Part shown: in pieces, positions 31,601 to 46,600 of the stretch | Layout of the letters: each line of letters begins with the position of its first letter | Numbering within the stretch: position 1 is the first letter of the stretch | Notes under the pieces: generated by a model | Told to the model about the DNA's origin: nothing | Seen by the model: the letters and a program-made list of their open reading frames with translations, nothing else | The model's database searches: none | Program-made: the position numbers and the translations under genes | Source: Maniola hyperantus | Taxonomy: Eukaryota; Arthropoda; Insecta; Lepidoptera; Nymphalidae | Assembly: GCF_902806685.2 (NCBI RefSeq) | Contig: NC_048539.1 | Span: 5,592,501-5,656,500, forward strand | Direction of reading: 5' to 3' | DNA: 64,000 bases

Positions 31601-34600
31601 GTGGCGCTATGTGGGGCGCAGCACTACCCCGCCCCGCACACCCCGCACGCCGCGCCGCCCCCGCTCTACCCCGACCTGCTGCACCACAGAGACCTGCACG
31701 ACGCGGCTGCGCACGACGCGCTCGCTGTCTTCACCTGCATCCTTGTCGGTGAGCACTGTTCTATACAGCCTAGCCGCAGAGTGGCTGAGGGCTAGTGGTG
31801 CTATGTGGGGGCAGCATTACAACCCGCACACCCCGCACGCTCCCGCTCTACCCCGATCTGCTGCACCTTTCGAATTGCTCTTCAGCTCATACCAGTTTGT
31901 GTGAAACCAACCATGTTTCAGCTCGCCATTGCTTTTCCCTGGAGGATTTCGTGCGCCACGCGGCGCTACCGTCACTAGTGAAAGCGTGCGGTGGCGGCGG
32001 CCCTCTGCTTCCTAACGCGCCCTCACCTGACGCCGGAGCGCGTCTCACCTGCCATTTACTACTGCGACTGTTCAAAACTGTTGATACGCCACAGCCAGGT
32101 AAATAACGTATTATATAGAAGACCCAAAGTGGTTCGTGCCTCGCAATCAACAGACTTCGATGAATCACTCACTACGCTAGTTCCAAGCCTTTATAATATG
32201 GTTTAGAAGTGTCAATCCGCAAAGATGTATGTTTAAATAATTAATAGCTATTCTTGTTACGATGTAGTAGAGTGCAATTCAGGTCGCACAGCGCTGCGGC
32301 CTAAAATTTGACAAACTCCTCTTTTTATCGCGTAAACTCTTATCTTTCCCTCCCCTCTTCTCTCCCCCCACTCTGTATTTTTCCCTTGGCTCTTTTATCT
32401 TCTTTCTCTTCCTAGTTCCTTCCTCCTCCCTCTCTATCTCTCGCCCCCCCACCCCTCTCTTTATTTATGATCTGAAACAGTGGGGTGTAGACAATGTTCA
32501 GTTCGAATTTTAAACTCATCGAGCAAGCGCAGTCGTCACAAGTCACGTATCAATATACCGCAGGTCTATACAGCGTGTCGACGTCGCCCGGGCCGGGCGG
32601 TGCGGGCGCGGGCGTGCGGCTGTCCTGCGACCGCCACCTGCTGGCCGCGGCGCACAAGAACATCGGCGTTGGGCCTGTGCTTGCCACTCTTAAAGCTATT
32701 TTAAGTAAGAAATCATCCTTATCTTATCCTGTTTATGGCCGAAATTAGTAAAATCTCTCTGCATTATATCGATCATTTACTTAGCAACTTGTTATTTGTC
32801 AAACAATCCATGTTCTTTTTTGATATAATAATAATAATTTTGTACATTTCAGACATTAGTGAGAAAATCTTATGATCAATTTTTCAATTCTTTAGTTTCG
32901 TTATTGCTTGCAAAACTTCAATTATTTGCGTGTTTTGCCAGTGGTGGGGGATTCTACAGCTCGGGATGGCGGTAAACCTATCGGAAAAAAGTCTAGCGAA
33001 CTGTCCCACATACTCGGTACCAGCGACACCGTACCAACTGACGCTCAACTTGATCTCATGTCGTAAGTACTCAAACTTTATGCAAAAAACATACAGACCC
33101 AGACATGACATATTTTTGCTTAAGATGTATAAGTCCCGGAAATTGTTATTGCGCTGGAACCATGTCTCTTTAACATCGAAATGTCGTCATTTTAACGTCA
33201 GCCGAAATTAAAATATACCATCAGCTCGAAACTTCAGTCTAGTGCTGACGTCACTAAAATGGTGGCCACGCCCATTAGTAACTAGTAAAACAGTAAATTG
33301 TCACACGCGAATCACGGGTCACAGCTGAAAATCAGCGCCCATCCAGAGCGCTGATTATATGCGCATTTGCGCATTGCGGTGATGATACAGAGCAAGAAGA
33401 TGAGTTGCACACCAATACCGGGTGGTGCCACAGATAAACATTTTTTATTACGTCATTTTTTACAGTCCGGTATTTGACAACTAGTCAAATCAGTAATTTT
33501 TTATCAAATTTTTTATCTTGGCGCGTGGTGAAAATCGCAACTAACGTTGCCGTCAAGTGTCCCTCTTTGTTCTTGATTGAATACTCTAAAGCCTTTGTTC
33601 TCCAATAGCGCCCCCCTGTCAATGTCATTCAAGTGCCAAGAGAGCTTTGTCGCACTGTAGTATGCGAGATTCTATGGAATACCGGTATGTGACGACACAA
33701 TCATTTGACGTGCTTTTTTAGTTTAATGGATAATTTAAAATGGTTATCACACATAAAACTAACAAAGGACGTGGATTTTACGTGTTTTGGAAGAAAGACC
33801 CTCTATTATAATCACTGAGAAATAATTTATTTTTGACATAGTCAAGTACCGTATTGAGTTGTGTTTGTTTGTAATCAAATAAATTCATTTTCTTTTCTGT
33901 CAGGGTACCTTACCAGTTACTACAGTATCAATATAATATGGCTGAAATAAATAATCAATCTATCTGTATTATTTTGCTAACTTACTATTAACTTAGTTCT
34001 TTGTCAGAGACCTTTTCTTGAGAAGACCACATCATTTTTAACAAATAACAACGTTAATAAGTAACTTTTCGACATTATTATAAATAGATCGAATATTGAT
34101 TTGGGCGGTAAGTAATATCTTTCGATATATTATAGATAGATTGATTATTATTATTATTATTAGTCAAAAATCTGAAAATTTTGAAAATGCGTATAAAAAT
34201 TAATATGATAATAAATAATTTATATAATATTTTAGGATGAAGCGAAATAACTCCTTTAGGTTTAAACAATACTTCAAACTGATAAGCAAATGTTTTTTAT
34301 TCTTAGGATGGTAGATACAGAGATGAGTGGGGGCCATAGAACTCCTAGGTTTGTTTTTGATTTTATGAGTTATATGCACTTTCACGTACCTTTCATGGCT
34401 TCACGAGTGGTCGTTCTCATTCCTCATACAAATACATTTGTCTTGGAAATTGTCATTCAATCAACTTAATGTGGTAACTGTATTTATTTTGCGTATTTTT
34501 TTGCTTTGGAGGATTAACAAGGATACACAGGGTGTAACCAGAACGCTAGCAAAAACGAAGACAGGAGGTAGTACTGATGATTACTGATATGATACCAAAA

Positions 34601-37600
34601 AAACGTGAAGAAAATATTTAAAAATATCCTATATTTTGTAAAAGTTCACGATATATTGCAAATAAAACATCTGACTGAATAACGGTAGAGGTCAACGAAC
34701 CAACGAAGAGTTATTGTCACGTCGTAGGTTGGGCATACATTGGGGCCGATTCTCTTGTACACAATCTCTAAACTAAACTAAATTAATAGGTCTAAATCTA
34801 GTGCTATCCTTTTCCGCAACATTATGAAAGGGATAGCAATAGACTTAGACGTGACATTTTAGTTTAGTACATTATATATTGTTATAGATTGTGTACAGCT
34901 GAATTAGCCACATTGTAGGGTTGAAAAATAAATCACTAAAACTATAAAATGAGGCTAACGGTTTTTGGTATTGCATTGTGTTTAGATAGTATAACGATAA
35001 CGCTAAGTTTTTACTAGCGTTCTGGTTACAGTCTGTATAAAGCTTGAATTTCTCCTATGTTGATGTCGGTCCCACATGCGATTACACACTGGTGCTAATT
35101 TGGTTATACAGTACGCGGCAGAAAATAATGTACACCAGCCTTTAGAATGACATCTCGGCTTTGTAGAGAGTTCTCTCTGTCACTCAACGACAGAGAAAAT
35201 GCTCTACAAATTCGCTATCTCCTTCTAAAGGTCGATGTTCATTACTTTCTGCCGCGTACTGTACACAATCTCTAAACTAAATTAAATTAATGCTATTATT
35301 TTTCTAATCACACCAAATATAAGTGGTGATGCAAAAAAGGTGGAGCGCGCACGTCTAGAAAATGTCGGGACTACTACTTTGACTTTACTCAGATTTAAGA
35401 CAATTAAAACGAGACAGAATTATGAGATTGACAAAAATCCATGTCGAAGTCTGAGCAAAGTTCAAATACGCTGTATAGATCTCACCCTTAAAGCCTCTCA
35501 GTACGAAATAGTATATAACCGAGTATATAAATACATGACCGCCATCAGCCGCGTTGGTGAAATTCAGGTCTAAACAACGCTCAATACAATATCATTCCTG
35601 AAAAAAAATTACGCCAGATGAATATACTGCACTGGTGCAATGCTCAACTCTTACAAATATACTTTCAAAACTTCGCCGTGTGTGTTTTCTGACTTTTTAA
35701 CTTGTCACATGTGTCGGTTTCCTTAAAACTGCACTAAAATCCTTGCAGTACCAAATACTCCTTGTTGCTTTGCTTCACTTGTTCCGCTAATTTGGTCATA
35801 ACTCACTATTTGGGGCTGCTGTATATTTTAGCAAAGTTATTAATAAATAATTTATTTCTTAAAACTGATCAGAACTGTTAAAAGAAAATTTACCTATTAA
35901 ATAAAACATGGCATTCAGACGTTTATATTTCATGCAACACTATACACGGGTCGTACTGTGACAAACCCGTAATCACGACCCATATATAATGAGAAAGTGT
36001 GTTTGTTTGTTGGTTTGTCCTTCATTCATGCCGCAATGGAGCAACGGATCAATGTGATTTTTGCATGGGTATACTTAAAGACCTGGAGTGTGACATAGGC
36101 TACTTTTTATCCCGCAAAATCAAAGATATCCCTAGCTAGTTCTCAATACATTAGTTTATGCGTTACAGTATAGGCGCGGCATAAGTTAGCATGAATTAAT
36201 TCATACAACTACAATGCTTTGATCTGAGCCCCGTCCCAGTATTGCACCTATATTATTTAACCCCTATAGCAATACTCGTATACTCGCAATACAAAGGAAA
36301 GCATCATACAAAAAAATCATGTCAAATGCATTTTTTCATTATTGGTAATAGAAAAGACAAACGTTTTTTTGGTTTTCATGAAGTATTTGTTTTGTTCTCT
36401 TTCACTATCCTCGGTGCTGAAATTTTAGGGAATGATCATTTTATTTCACAACTACATATACAGCAATTCTGTGTGGGGGAAAAGTATAACTGGTATAGGC
36501 CGCGCAAAACAATTAATTCAATTTGATCTGGGAGGCATAATGACTGTGTATTGACACAAAAGTAGATTTTAGCCAGGTTTGTATATTTAATCTATGACCT
36601 GCGTAGAATGCCATGATGCAACCGTTGTTCAGATTGGAATACTTGTTTTGCGTTCACTGTATAATTTCCGTCAATCTAAGTTCACTCTATTAACTCAAAC
36701 CTTTCTTTACCCAAATATGTAAATTGTTTCCTCATGTAAAATAATCTACTTTCCATCGTTAGTGTCCAAATGTAAATATCTTCTATGAAAACAATTTCTT
36801 TTAAATCTGTCCATAAAATTAATAAAAAAATCTGTCAAGTGCGACTCCGATTCGCACATGAAGGGTTCCGTACATCATATAAGAGGAGGAGGAGATATAG
36901 AAGCTGTGATAGCCTAGCGGTTAGGATGTCCGCCTTCTAATCGGAGGTCGGGGATTCGATCCCGGGCACGCATCAGAGTTATGTTCGTTTTAAGTAATTA
37001 AATATCACTTGCTTTAACGGTGAAGGAAAACATCGTGAGGATCTGCATGCCTGAGAGTTCTCCATAATGTTCCCAAAGGTGTGTGACGTCTACCAATCCG
37101 CACATGGCCAGCGTGGTAGACTATCGCCAAAAGACAAAACCCTTCTCACTCGGAGAGGAGACCCGTGCTCTGTAGTGAGCTGGCGATGGGTTGATCATGA
37201 TGATGATGATGATCATGATTTGTTCTTACAGTGGCAATACACACTGTAAAAATTTAAACTTAAGCTTTTACGCTTCATGAGATACAACCCACTAACAGAC
37301 AGATGCACAGACGAACGGACAGCGGAAACTTAGTAATATGGTCCCGTTGGCACCCTTCTGGTACGGAACCCTAAAAATTGTATCGTAAATTATTTTTGAA
37401 ACTAAAAGTTTCAATAGCGTTCATGCGCTAACTACCCATTTCCAGAGGCAGTGGTGGCGTTGGATCAACCTTGTTGGACTCTTCGCAATCTCTGTCCTCA
37501 TTGGCGCGGCGGGTGTTGGCTGAAATTTGTTCAGAGGAATGGGTGTTACAAAAATGCCTTCAAAATCCTGACGAGTTATACCAACCTGATATGCTGCTCG

Positions 37601-40600
37601 ATTCCATGCTAACGCCGAGACAGGCCCAAAGGTAATTTAATATTATATTGGGCTTATTTCAATTGTTGCACCTCTAAAATTATGGCATAGATATTGATGA
37701 GTTCCCATTTTCAGATTGCTGCATATGATATGTTATCCCGATTCGGCCAGTCACACGCATCCGGATCTCGATCAAAAGACAATGATTACTCGTTTGCTTG
37801 AGGTAATATTATTATAATGATTTACCTATGTGTGTCGATTATCTCTTTTCCTTATGCTTAAAATTACAAAGGCCGACTGCACATGGATGCATTTTCGTAC
37901 GAACACCCACGTACATTCCCGACTTTCTGAGTATTTGTTTCCGAGAACTTGTTGGGGTTTTTAAATACACTTTCATACGATGTACGTAATAAATGAATGT
38001 ACGAAAATTTATTAAGTAACTAGGTTTACGGACATTAATGTTTGTGGGATTAAAGTGGGATCAAAAAAGATACAGATTCATCACGCAGCAAAGAGTATAT
38101 CACGAAAGCGATGTTACTGGGACAGTGCCTATTTGACGGAGAAAAACGTATTCTGTCTTCGCTCTTAATTCGTATGACCTGTATTCATACGCGATACAAA
38201 GGAGAAAATGACAGATCCTGGCCCACCAATTTACACACAATATAAAATAATGATAATTATCCTAGTATTAAATAACCACATAAAAATTAAAAATTGTGAT
38301 TTTAAACTTGCGGATGTTTTCATTCGTTTCACAATATTATAGGTAAATTGCATATAACCTAGAATCATTGTGACTTAAACTTAGATTTAATGAAAAACCG
38401 CAAGTTCTAGAGGTATTAAATCCTATGTTTAGTTATCAGTGATGAAACAGCAACAAAATGCTCCATAAAGCATACATGTAAACGACTTTTTAACCGACTT
38501 CAAAAAAAGGAGGAGGTTCTCAATTCGTCGGAATCTTTTTTTTTTATATATATTAAAATGGGTCACGGTTCTTATACATTCTGTTATTGTCCTTTGCATC
38601 CAAAGTGCTGTTAGCCAATTTTTTGGGCTAACATGTTAGGATCAAGTCCGTTTAATACCTGTGACAAAGTTTTATCGCGAAGGTTGTGCTGAATCTGCTG
38701 GTCTCTGGAAATTAAGGTAGTTACGAGTATATTTTTCAGAATTTGGAGCAATGGTCTTTACGGATGTCATGGTTAGACCTTCAGCTGATGTTCAAGCAAT
38801 TCCCCAATGGATCTTCAGAGTTAAGTGGTTGGCTGGACACAGTAGCTCGTGCCGTCATTAATGTGTTCCAACAACCTGCGCCACCTCCTCCTGATAAAGA
38901 CAGGTCAGTTTTATCGTAAATCGTATCTATGATTTTCTGATTAGATCTAGTAGATAGAGTACGCGGCAGAAAGTAATGTACATCGGCTTTGTAGAGCGTT
39001 GTCTCTGTCACTCATACCTATATGACGTTTTGTCGGTCTCAACGACAGAGACATTGCTCTTGAGAGAGCTATTGAGAGCCTCAATAGCTCAACGGGTAAG
39101 GAAGTGGACTGAAAACCGAAAGGTCGACGGTTCAAATCCCGCCCGTTGCACTATTTTCGTACCTACTCCTAGCACAAGCTTGACGCTTACTTGGAGAGGA
39201 AAGGGGAATATTAGTCATTTAACCAGTGATATTTACATGGCTAATATTCTTTTTTTAAAAAACTCCGCGGAATGAAGTCTGCTCTCTTCGTTTTGTATGG
39301 GATTAGGTAGAGATGGCGCTATATTAGATTGATTATGTGGATGCAGTATCATTCACCATTATGAAAGGGATAGCAAAAACCTATCATATTAGTTTAGTAC
39401 TCCTGAAAGAACCCATAGTGTGAGTAAACTGATGATGCTTTAAATCTGAAAGTGTAAATGCTAACAATGCCGGAAACAATGCATTGATTGACTGTCGGGA
39501 AGGAATTGAAGCTTGTTTACGCGGACATATTTTATTTTAAAACTACCTACCTACATTATGTTCATAATAGTTGCACATACCTACCTAGAATATTAGACTA
39601 AGTATTAACTACAAAGGAATGTGCAGTGCTCAGACAAGCCGCCAAGCGCTTACGAGCACGAAGAAACCAATATTGTGTTTTTTCTTTTTGTGTGGAAAAG
39701 AAAAAAAAAAGGAGTATTTTCATTACAGAATGGGCACAGAGAGGGGCGTAGTCAGCACCAGCAAGTGGTCGGAGTCGGTGTGGCTGGTGGCGCCGCTCGT
39801 AGCAAAGCTGCCGCCCGCAGTACAGGGACGAGTGCTGAAGCAGGCCGGACAGGTATTGTTATCATCATCATCATCAGCAACCTATCGCCGGCTTACTATT
39901 GAGCACGGGTCTCCTCTCAAAATGAGAAGGGTTGGCCATATTCTACCACGCTGGCCAAGTGTAGATTGGCAGACTTATTGTTGTTATCACACTAATATAC
40001 ACTCTGTAAATCTATTAACAATAAAGTTATTTTAAATTAAATTAAATTAATATTATAATGGCGAAAGTTTGTGTTTGTAACTCTTTCACGCAAAAACTGC
40101 TGGACGGATTTGGCTGAAATTTGAATGGTGATAGATTATGCCCTGGATTAACAAATAGGCCATTTTCATCCCACAAAGTAGAGTTCCCACGGGATTTCTA
40201 AAATACCTAACGGTGTCATGTCGGTAACGTGACGAAGTCACGGGATAATATGGGTCACAGTGTAGTGTGTTTTATAAGTGTGTGATCTGTGGCAAGCTAG
40301 CACTTTGCAGTCGAAAAAAGAGGTTTTATTTATATAAATAGTAAACATATAAATAAAGTGAAATGAGTCATGTTTTGTCAGATATTGGAGAGCGGTTGGG
40401 GCGCGGGCTGCAGCGGCGGTTGCGCGAGCGGCAGCGGCGGCGGCGGCGGACCGCATCGCGACTGCAAGAGCCACCAAAGCCCAAGTTATAAAGGGTAAGA
40501 CATTATTCTTTCTCTCTCTCTTCCCTTCTCTCTCTTCCCTTCTCTCTCTCTCTCTTATCTTCTCGGTAGGAACGGCATCCGAACCAGTGGTAACTTAAAA

Positions 40601-43600
40601 ACTACCCGACTATTCAAAAGCACTTGTAAAAAGTTTACTTGAATAAAACATATTCTATTTCCCTCCCCCCCCCCCCCATTCTCTGTTTCTCGCTACGTTT
40701 CTCCTGCGTCCACTGCCCTTGCCCTTCCGGCGTGCGTGTTCCTGCCATGTATAACCTAAATACCTACAAGGCAAAAGTCATCTAGACATGAGCGCTCAAA
40801 CCTAGACCTCATCATTGTTTATAAATACAAGCCTTTCTTACAATAAAATTAAATAAATAACGACCGGAGTAATAATTGCAGGGAGACTTGCGAGAGGGTG
40901 ACAGTGACGCCTTGATTATTACGTCAACTGTCGCCTTCCGCGCAACTGTACCTCACGAGCTGTCTTAGTGAAACGGTATACTTGCAGAACGCTAGCAAAA
41001 ACATTGCGTTATTGTTATACTACCTAAACACAATCCAATACCAATAAACATTTGCCTCATTTTGTAGTTTTAGTGATTTAGTATTTTTCAAACGCGCAGA
41101 GTATAGTGTGCTAAACTCGAGTCAATGCCCCGCCTACGACGCGGCATTGACTCCGAGTGGCCTACTTAGGCAACGTTCGTTGACCTCTAGCGTCAGTCAA
41201 AATTATAGGATTTTATGAATTTTTTCGCGTTTTATTTTTGTGGTATCATATCAGTGATCATCAGTACTATCACCTGTCTTCGTTTTTGCCAGTGTTCTGG
41301 TAACACCCTTTATTTAAATGTTTGCTGTATTAGGTCGGCCGGTGCGGGTGGTGGGGGCAAGCGAGGAGTAGGCGGGGGCGGGAGCTGTTCTTGCGGCGCT
41401 TCCGCAGTTCGCCTTGCAAATGAACCACTGTTGTCCCTCGTCTTGACTTGTTTACGAAATCAAGATGACCAAAAAGTAAGCGAACGTTTATATCCGTTAC
41501 GATTATTTGTACAATGGGGATCCATAGGCAAAACTGATCATAGAGGGCGCCACAAGAGGTCCGGCCAGTGTCAAAATTAACATTACAGTGCGACAAGGCT
41601 CTCTTGGCACTTGAATGATACTGACGGGGGGCGCTGTTGGTGAACAAAGGCTTAGACATTTCAAACAAGAATAAAGGGTACACTTCACGGCAAACGAGTT
41701 CCGATTTTCGCCACGCGCCAACATTGCCTTGTCGCACTGTATTTAAATATTTTTTATACTGCACTGCATTTGTTTTGTTTGTTTGCTAGCTTTGCTAAGA
41801 ATCAACAATATCGATACAATATACGATTGTTTCGTGAATTATTTAAAGATGTATGATACCTGGAAGCTCGTACAACTAAAACTATGGCGTTTGACAGCTC
41901 ATTTCTTTTCACTGGCTTTACAGCTCTGGGTTCTAGATTTAGCACCTCGGTATAGCCGGTTCCATCCGGATACTACTTATATGGCCGGTTCACTTATGCG
42001 CCACCTGTCGGGATAAGTTGGCAGTTGTAGATCCAAATTGTTATTACATTATATTCATGTAGCTTTGGAACCCTGTTGAATGATAATTGAATGATAGAAT
42101 GATGTTTCCATAGGAAAGCCTCCTAAGTTCAATCCACGCGCAACTCTCTCATTACCTGACGCACGCGCGCGACCACGAACGCAACGCGTGCGGCGACGCG
42201 TGGCACGACGAGGCCGCGCCCGACGCGTTGCAATTGCGTTTCTCGCTGGCGGGCGGCATGTTCGACGCCATCCGCCGCTCCTATCAGCTCACCGCTGATT
42301 GGGCGCTGCTGCTTACGCAACTCGTCGCGCACCAGCTCATTGATGCGTACAACAATAGGTAAAAATTTAATTAAGTATGTACCTTCAATAAAAGTGAACT
42401 TATTGTGGTCAATTATCTTATTTTGTTGTCTAGCTTAGAGATTAAACTAAAGCGATTAAATCAGATAATACGTCCTTTGCCTCATCAGAAGGCTTTAATG
42501 ACCGCATCCAGTTTCTATCTTGTGACCATTCTAACTTATGCCCGCGATTTCGTCCGCGTAGACTATACAGATTTCAAACACCTATTTTACCCCCTTAGGA
42601 GTAGGATTTGAAAAATCCTTTTTAGCAAATAATCGTAATAGCTATCTGCATTCTGCATGCCAAATTTCTGCTCGATCCGTCCAGTAGTTTGAGCTGTGTG
42701 TTGATAGATCAGTCAATCACTTTTTCCTTTTATACATTTAAGATTTATTTATTTTACACGATCCAATCAAACTGAGTCCCGTAAACCGTGTAATATAGAT
42801 ATTACGGAAAAAGATAATATGCCTCTAGTTTTTATGCATTCCTCTATTTTCGGATTTATAATATTAGTTTAAAACAGTAATATTAACTGTACACCATCGA
42901 TGAGTTCGTTGTGGGTCCTTCTCAGACTGGGCGCGTTTGGAACCCTCGGTTTACGTATTAATTATCAATACTAACACATTGTTTTAATTCATTTCATTTT
43001 TCATCATTCATTCATTTAAATTCAGCAAGTGACAAACAGAAAGTGTATACAATAATACCCAATCTGAATAAATGATTTGAGTTGAGTTGAGTTTGAGATA
43101 ACGTCACAGAGACGTCGTCACGTCGCGAGAGAGCGAGAAATGTATACGAGAGACGCAGCGACAGAGCGGGAAGAACGCATTTCGTTAGAGTGCAATTAAT
43201 TCGACCGTGTTATATGGTTATCTTGTAAACAGTCTATACTGGTAAATTATAAATGATGATCCGCCCAATTAGCCTTGACTCGGTCGTATCTTCAAAAAAA
43301 AACTGTCATTTTTGTATGTATTGTATATTTCACTACATCACATGTCTAACTTCTAATCACACCTCATAGTATCGATAGTCAACATTCCAAAACTACGCAG
43401 CAAGTCGGAACCATTGGGAAAGCTCGGTGCTATCTTCCTTGTTCCATCGCAAAGATCTAATATTCATCGTTACTTGCCTTATATCACGGTGAAACTCTTT
43501 CACAACTCTCACACCGCTTCTAAGTTCTGGGCTCCTGGTCTCTTGATCTTCAAATCTTACACGTGTATGTGACGTCAAACGTTGCTTAACTGTCATTTTT

Positions 43601-46600
43601 GCCGACCTTTTTCTGAAAAGTGGTTAACTGCAAAAAGTAGTTTTTGAGTTATCGTCAAAAAAGTGGGAATTTTCAAATACTAATGTTTCTAAAAATTATG
43701 CCAATAAAAGGACCAAGGTTTTTAGTATGGTCCTACGTAGCAAACTTGTTAGAAACATGAGTTTTTCTAAATTCGCGTTTTGTTGGCGATAACTCACAAA
43801 CTATTGTTTGAAGTTATCCTCTTTTCAGCAAATGTACCTTCAGCAGCACTGTGTTTTTACAGTGTTCTAGCATGACATGCTATTTTTGGTGTTTGGTGTG
43901 TGTTTAGGGCTTTGATGGTACTAATTTCGAATAGTGTAAACAATTTTTAAACTCCACAGAGAGACAAACGAATAATAAATTATATCAAAAATTTATATCA
44001 CAAAATGCTTTTCGCGCATGGTTAGGATTTCAATGTCATAGAGAACCAGGGCGCTTAAGTCACGATAGACTTGCTGCGTAGCGAGGCCCCACGATTGTGT
44101 GTCTACAATAAATTTATTGTAGTCTGTGTCACAGCAACTTGTTCACGACACTGATCGACATGCTCGCCACTCTGATACACTCCACGCTGGCCGAGGGCAG
44201 CGACGACAACAACCGGAAACACTACCAGAATCTGATGAAGAAATTGAAGAAGGAGATTGGCGACCGCCACGGCCCGAGCGTTCAAGCCGTCCGCCAGCTT
44301 CTGCCTCTGTCAAAAAATACAATTATTGAGGTATATTAACATGGATCACTAATATATAATACTTTAGGTTTCCTTAGCTTACTTAAAAAATAAACAAAGC
44401 GCAAAAACCTCGAAAAAAGGCGTAAGTGATTCGATTTGCCCGGTGCTTCAGACCTTCTGGAGTTTCACTTCAAAACTTGACTTCAATACATTCATAACTC
44501 AGAAGTAAGAACTGTTAGAAATTTTAAACTTTTTGAAATGAACGGTATAAAAGTATAAAGTGCGACTCTGCTCAATCGCTGTAACATCCAGTCAGCAATT
44601 TTGATTTTTGACAAATATTCGGGTGGAGAAGCGCACTTTATTCTTCATGATTCTTCCCTCTTTTTAAAAATATCATAAAATATAAAAAAATATTTTTTCT
44701 TGTAATTTATTGACCTTATTTTCTTGAAATATTAATGTTAAGAGTTTTCAGGTAATAGCTTGCGAACCTCTTGGTTGCCTGGTGGACCAAAAAGGGAACA
44801 AAATTACAGGGTTCGACAGCGACAAAAAACAGGTAACGATCTTCCAAATATAGTCCGTGAAAAATGACTCCTCACCCGCCATTTTAACTCTATAGGTCAA
44901 CTGTCATATCAAAAGTACGGTTCACCTTTAAAATAAGGACTAAAATCGTACTTTTGACATGAAATTTGACACAAAAAGTTAAAATGGCGCGTGAGGAGTT
45001 AAATTTTACGTGGTATACATGAGCTTAGGATTTGAATAGTTCACATTATTTAAACAAGTGTTTTCACAGGGTCTACGACTAACAGATAAGCAACGCGTCT
45101 CAAGTTGGGAGCTAGTAGAAGGCGGCAGGAATCCCGCCCCACTGTCTTGGGCTTGGTTCGCCGCAACCAAGATAGAAAGGAAACCGCTCACGTATGAGAA
45201 TGCGCACAGGTAATTTAAACCGGTGACAAATTAATAAGTGTAATTTGGGAGCTTCAGAAATTAAAATAGGTTCCAAAATTAGTACGATAACAACTAATTC
45301 CTGGCATCTAAAAAACACAACAACCTGATAAGCATCTTTAATTATAAATTGAGATGATGATGATGATGACGATCTCTCTGAATCGGCTCATGAAATAACT
45401 TTCATTTTGTATGGCATACCTTTTCCAGCGTAATTGTATAATATGTCTATGTATTCTTATTATGATCTCTCTCTCTCTCTCTGTTAATGATATGCCAGAT
45501 TAAACATCTTTTTTTTCTTTTAGATTATTAAAATACCACACGCACAGCCTCGTGAAACCCCTAAGCTATTACTTAGAGCCACTGCCCTTACCGCCAGAGG
45601 ACCTCGATGCGAACGATAGCAAGCAGGTACGAATATTTTCATGCTATAATAACATTATATAATTATAATATCAAATGTTTAAGTACTAAAAGGCAACGAA
45701 TATTTTCATGCTATAATAACACAAAATATATAATTTAAATATCAAATGTTTAAGTACTAAAAGGCACCGCTTGATCTGCCGCTAACTTCACTCATAAGGC
45801 GCCATCGGCGGACGAAGGATCGAGTCCGACTTACTATCGCTGGCGATCACCCTGTGTAGATTGGCCTATAAGCCTGGCCGCACCAGCGACAGCCACAAAC
45901 GCCGCCACCTGAAGCTAGAAACGGCTACAAAGGTGGCTGACGCGCGCGACAGCCACTTGTAGTCGGTGGTAACACTTGCGGTCGGCGGCCGCTACTTTTT
46001 AACCCATGCTTGCAGTATCATAATGGACTGACGATATAATTGCACTGCTGCTGATAAAAAAGGCGTCGTAGATGACGAAAATACGAAAATAAAGAGTATA
46101 TCGAATTTGGTGGCACGGCGAGTCTATCGCGATTCTCTCGTCCATGGAAATGGTGCCTAATTGGAACACTGAAGTTGTGAAGAAAGTTAGCAGTAGGAAT
46201 GCATACCGCACGCATGATAAATAATATCAACAGTAAAAATCTTTTGTGTAGGATAATGGAAGCTTGGATTCAAGCCCGACTGGCTCTGGAAAGGGACGTA
46301 AGATGTCGTGCAAGATGGGCAACAAAATTAGCAAAAAGCCCAAGCCAACGACGCGGTAAGGTTCAAGTTAAAGACTGAGCAAAGCAAGGCTCTCAGGGTC
46401 TACACTTTCTCTATCCATAAATGTATCTGTCAAAGCCTTGTAACTTCTGCAATAATGAAGTGACTATCTATACCCTATCCGCGGAAGGAAGTTAGTAATC
46501 ACATACAAATATGATGGAGGCAAAAATCTCAGACTGGGTGCTACCATTTTTAAACACCAACCAATCACAAACGTCGGGTTGATCATGATGATGATGATGA

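Noticed and set aside
35340..35573. 77-codon ORF in MED12 intron 28
   Set aside because: No family features and no splice context. Short ORFs of this size are expected in 4.4 kb.
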